Below, in pieces: positions 6,816-8,389 of a DNA stretch of 8,389 bases. The DNA comes from DATJSJ01 sp035504175 (GTDB lineage: Bacteria > Pseudomonadota > Alphaproteobacteria > Acetobacterales > Acetobacteraceae). The position numbers and the translations under genes were made by a program. The DNA lies in NCBI GenBank assembly GCA_035504175.1, contig DATJSJ010000068.1:1-8389 (forward strand). Direction: 5' to 3'. Under the pieces are notes generated by a model. It ran no database searches. It was given only the letters and a program-made list of their open reading frames with translations, and had not been told where the DNA came from. Positions within the stretch are counted from its first letter, which is position 1. Each line of letters starts with the position of its first letter.

Positions 6816-7199
6816 CTTCCTTCCGTAGACGTCCTCCAGCCGCTCGATATCGTCCTCCGCCAGATGCGCGCCGTGCTGCACCTCGATGAACACGACCTCC
6901 TCGCTGCCGGGGTTCTGAATGCGGTGGATGTCGCCGATGCCGATGGTGACCGAATGTCCGGCCCGCACCTCGAAGGTCTCCTCGTTCAGCGTGACGCGGG
7001 CGATGCCGGCGACCACCGTCCAGTGCTCGCCGCGATGGCGGTGCCGCTGCAGCGACAGGATGCCGCCCGGGATCACCCGGATGCGCTTGACCGTGTAGCC
7101 GGGGCCCGCATCCAGCACCGCCCAGTCGCCCCAGGGCCGGCGATCGCTCTCGCCCGCCGCGTACCGGTTGACCCCGCCTGCGCCGCTCTCGCCCGCCAT
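6810..7199 (-). CDS. Cupin, mannose-6-phosphate isomerase-like (ManC/AlgA C-terminal type)
   Basis: A 129-residue single-cupin protein that matches the isomerase domain usually found at the C-terminus of bifunctional ManC/AlgA (mannose-1-phosphate guanylyltransferase / phosphomannose isomerase). RRPWGDWAVLD (20-30) is the family's RPWG entry. The first metal-binding cupin motif is LSLQRHRHRGEHWTVVAG (48-65), with His53, His55, Glu58 and His59. The second is GHSVTIGIGDIHRIQNPG (81-98), with His92 and Asn96; a proline common at its sixth position is replaced by glycine. The ending, AEDDIERLEDVYGR, is diagnostic of this group. ATG 7199 is chosen because AGGAG lies 6 nt upstream; ATG 7226 adds 9 residues but has a poor ribosome site. 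No nucleotidyltransferase half is nearby, so activity as an isomerase (mannose-6-P to fructose-6-P) is plausible but unproven. It is divergent from the DUF2891 gene. Confidence 0.9.
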   Translation of the reverse strand: MAGESGAGGVNRYAAGESDRRPWGDWAVLDAGPGYTVKRIRVIPGGILSLQRHRHRGEHWTVVAGIARVTLNEETFEVRAGHSVTIGIGDIHRIQNPGSEEVVFIEVQHGAHLAEDDIERLEDVYGRKA

Positions 7200-7294
7200 G
7201 ATCCGCTCCTGTCGCCGCCGGTCCATCCGGCCGGCGGGCGACCTGTCGCGTACGCCACGCCGGTCGTCAAAGCCGATCGGTGAGCGGTCCGGGC

Positions 7295-8293
7295 ATGACG
7301 CCGGAACTCGCCTCGCACCTGGCGCGGATCGCCCTCGGCCACGTGACGCGCGAGTTCCCGGGCAAGCAGGACCACGTCCTGACCCGTGCCGAGGACGTGC
7401 AGCCGCCCCGTGCCCTGCACCCGGCCTTCTACGGCAGCTTCGACTGGCATTCCTGCGTGCACGGCTTCTGGCTGCTGGCGCGGCTGCGCCGCCGCCCGGA
7501 CTTTCCGGAGGCGGCGGCGATCGCGGCGCTGTTCGACGCGCGCCTCGCGCCCGGCCCGATCCGCGGCGAGCTCGACTACCTGGCGCGCCCGGGCACCGGC
7601 GGCTTCGAACGCCCCTATGGCTGGGCCTGGCTGCTGATGCTGGCGGCCGAGATCGCCCGCCAGCGCAGGACCGCGCCGGGGCGGCACTGGTGGGCGGCGC
7701 TGCAGCCGCTGGCCGCCGCCTTCGCGCAGCGCCTGGTCGATTTCCTGCCCCGCGCCACCTACCCGGTGCGCGCCGGCACGCATGGCAACACCGCCTTCGC
7801 GCTGGCGCTGGCGCTCGAATACGCCGCCGTTACCGGCGACCGCGAGCTCGGCGAGGCGCTGCGGGCGAAGGCGATCGGCTGGTACGGCGCCGATCGCGAC
7901 TGCCCGGCCTGGGAGCCGGACGGCGAGGATTTTCTGTCCCCGGCGCTGATCGAGGCGGAATGCATGCGCCGCGCCCTCGCCCCGGCGGCGTTCCAGGCCT
8001 GGTTCGCCGGCTTCCTGCCGCGGCTCGGCCGGACCGAGCCCGCCTGCCTGTTCGGCCCGGTGCTGGTCAGTGACCGCCGCGACGGACGCATCGCCCATCT
8101 CGACGGGCTCAATCTCAGCCGCGCGTGGTGCTGGCGCAGCCTTGCGGCGGCGCTGCCGGCGGGCGCGCCTGCCGTTGCGCCGATGCGGGCGGCGGCGGAG
8201 GCGCATCTCGCCGCGGCGCTGCCGCACGTCGCGGGTGACTACGCCGGGGAGCATTGGCTCGCGACCTACGCCCTGCTGGCGCTGGACGTTTAG
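7295..8293 (+). CDS. DUF2891 family protein, function unknown
   Basis: A 332-residue protein that I recognise as the DUF2891 family; no member's function is known to me. Several aromatic, His, Asp and Glu-rich blocks are spread along the chain: HPAFYGSFDWHSCVHGFWLL near the N-terminus, RPYGWAWLLMLAAEI, HGNTAFALALALEYA, WEPDGEDFLSPALIEAECMR, HLDGLNLSRAWCWRS and GEHWLATYALLAL at the end. Between them the chain looks helical and soluble, with no signal peptide. Repeated helix pairs carrying conserved acidic and aromatic residues recall alpha/alpha-toroid sugar enzymes; that is inference only. ATG 7295 has a weak GAGCGG 7 nt upstream; GTG 7280, five codons earlier, is equally possible. The TAG stop overlaps the left arm of a palindromic repeat. 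It is divergent from the sugar-isomerase-like cupin gene, with a shared gap of about 95 nt in which I see no clear promoter. Confidence 0.88.
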   Translation: MTPELASHLARIALGHVTREFPGKQDHVLTRAEDVQPPRALHPAFYGSFDWHSCVHGFWLLARLRRRPDFPEAAAIAALFDARLAPGPIRGELDYLARPGTGGFERPYGWAWLLMLAAEIARQRRTAPGRHWWAALQPLAAAFAQRLVDFLPRATYPVRAGTHGNTAFALALALEYAAVTGDRELGEALRAKAIGWYGADRDCPAWEPDGEDFLSPALIEAECMRRALAPAAFQAWFAGFLPRLGRTEPACLFGPVLVSDRRDGRIAHLDGLNLSRAWCWRSLAAALPAGAPAVAPMRAAAEAHLAAALPHVAGDYAGEHWLATYALLALDV

Positions 8294-8340
8294 AGCATGA
8301 TCGCTGGAGGCGGAATCGCCGGAAGCGTGAATCATGCTCT
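8292..8340. repeat. Palindromic intergenic repeat element (first unit)
   Basis: AGAGCATGAT (8292-8301) and ATCATGCTCT (8331-8340) are perfect 10-bp inverted repeats. Inside them CGCT pairs with AGCG (8302-8305, 8324-8327) and GGCG with CGCC (8309-8312, 8317-8320), separated by symmetric GGA/GGA mismatches; the loop is GAAT. The whole can fold as one long hairpin with a 3-nt TGA bulge. Similar elements starting AGAGCATGAT are common between genes in Alphaproteobacteria, as far as I recall. The left arm shares two bases with the DUF2891 TAG stop. It may also end transcription. Confidence 0.75.
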
Positions 8341-8358
8341 CAGACAATGGGTTAGAGC

Positions 8359-8389
8359 CGCTTCAGGCTGAGACAGTCAGCCTGAAGCG
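8359..8389. repeat. Strong inverted repeat at right window edge (second unit, truncated)
   Basis: CGCTTCAGGCTGA (8359-8371) and TCAGCCTGAAGCG (8377-8389) form a perfect 13-bp stem with a GACAG loop. The right arm runs to the last base of the window, so the stem probably continues; the left flank TTAGAGC (8352-8358) predicts GCTCTAA beyond the edge if it does. The same TTAGAGC stands at the start of the first palindrome (8290-8296). It is either part of a composite repeat element or a factor-independent-like terminator for the DUF2891 gene; no T-run is visible within the window. Confidence 0.65.

Noticed and set aside
6774..7283. Plus-strand open frame opposite the cupin with a good-looking GGAGGA before a GTG at 6774
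   Set aside because: The translation is antisense-like (Leu/Asp/Ala/His-rich without motifs), whereas the minus strand gives an intact cupin with its own ribosome site.
7073..8347. Long minus-strand open frame opposite DUF2891
   Set aside because: Arg/Gly/Gln/Ala-rich shadow with no motifs; the plus strand has the full DUF2891 set of conserved blocks.

Overview
The window is GC-rich, densely coding bacterial chromosome. The housekeeping sigma factor fragment reads like an alphaproteobacterial RpoD. The high GC, the Shine-Dalgarno sites, a PEP-CTERM surface protein and the AGAGCATGAT...ATCATGCTCT intergenic palindrome all fit an alphaproteobacterium, most likely of the Rhodospirillales/Acetobacteraceae type. 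That placement is inferred from reading alone. No phage, transposase, CRISPR array, tRNA or rRNA gene is visible.

Layout from left to right: (1) the 3' part of rpoD (+), followed after 24 nt by a GNAT acetyltransferase (+); (2) a non-coding stretch of about 175 nt ending in a stem-loop, then a secreted PEP-CTERM protein (+); (3) a second stem-loop and a YihY/BrkB-type membrane protein (+); (4) a 92-residue two-segment membrane protein (-), which converges on yihY and diverges from a FrnE-type DsbA-family oxidoreductase (+); (5) a YciA-type acyl-CoA thioesterase (-), convergent with the oxidoreductase and divergent from zwf; (6) zwf, glucose-6-phosphate dehydrogenase (+); (7) a stand-alone ManC-type mannose-6-phosphate isomerase-like cupin (-), convergent with zwf and divergent from (8) a DUF2891 protein (+); (9) two strong inverted repeats at the right edge, the first overlapping the DUF2891 stop codon and the second cut by the window end.

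Apart from rpoD-GNAT, and possibly the PEP-CTERM-yihY pair, the genes look like short or single-gene transcription units on alternating strands. Zwf (oxidative pentose phosphate / Entner-Doudoroff entry), the sugar-phosphate-isomerase-like cupin and the DUF2891 protein form a loose neighbourhood with a possible sugar theme, but no pathway is complete here. No gap between genes exceeds 300 bases. I see no convincing new multi-gene system. The most noteworthy items are the two stem-loops that cover ribosome-binding sites of adjacent genes, the composite palindromic repeat that supplies part of a stop codon, the orphan PEP-CTERM protein and the uncharacterised DUF2891 protein.
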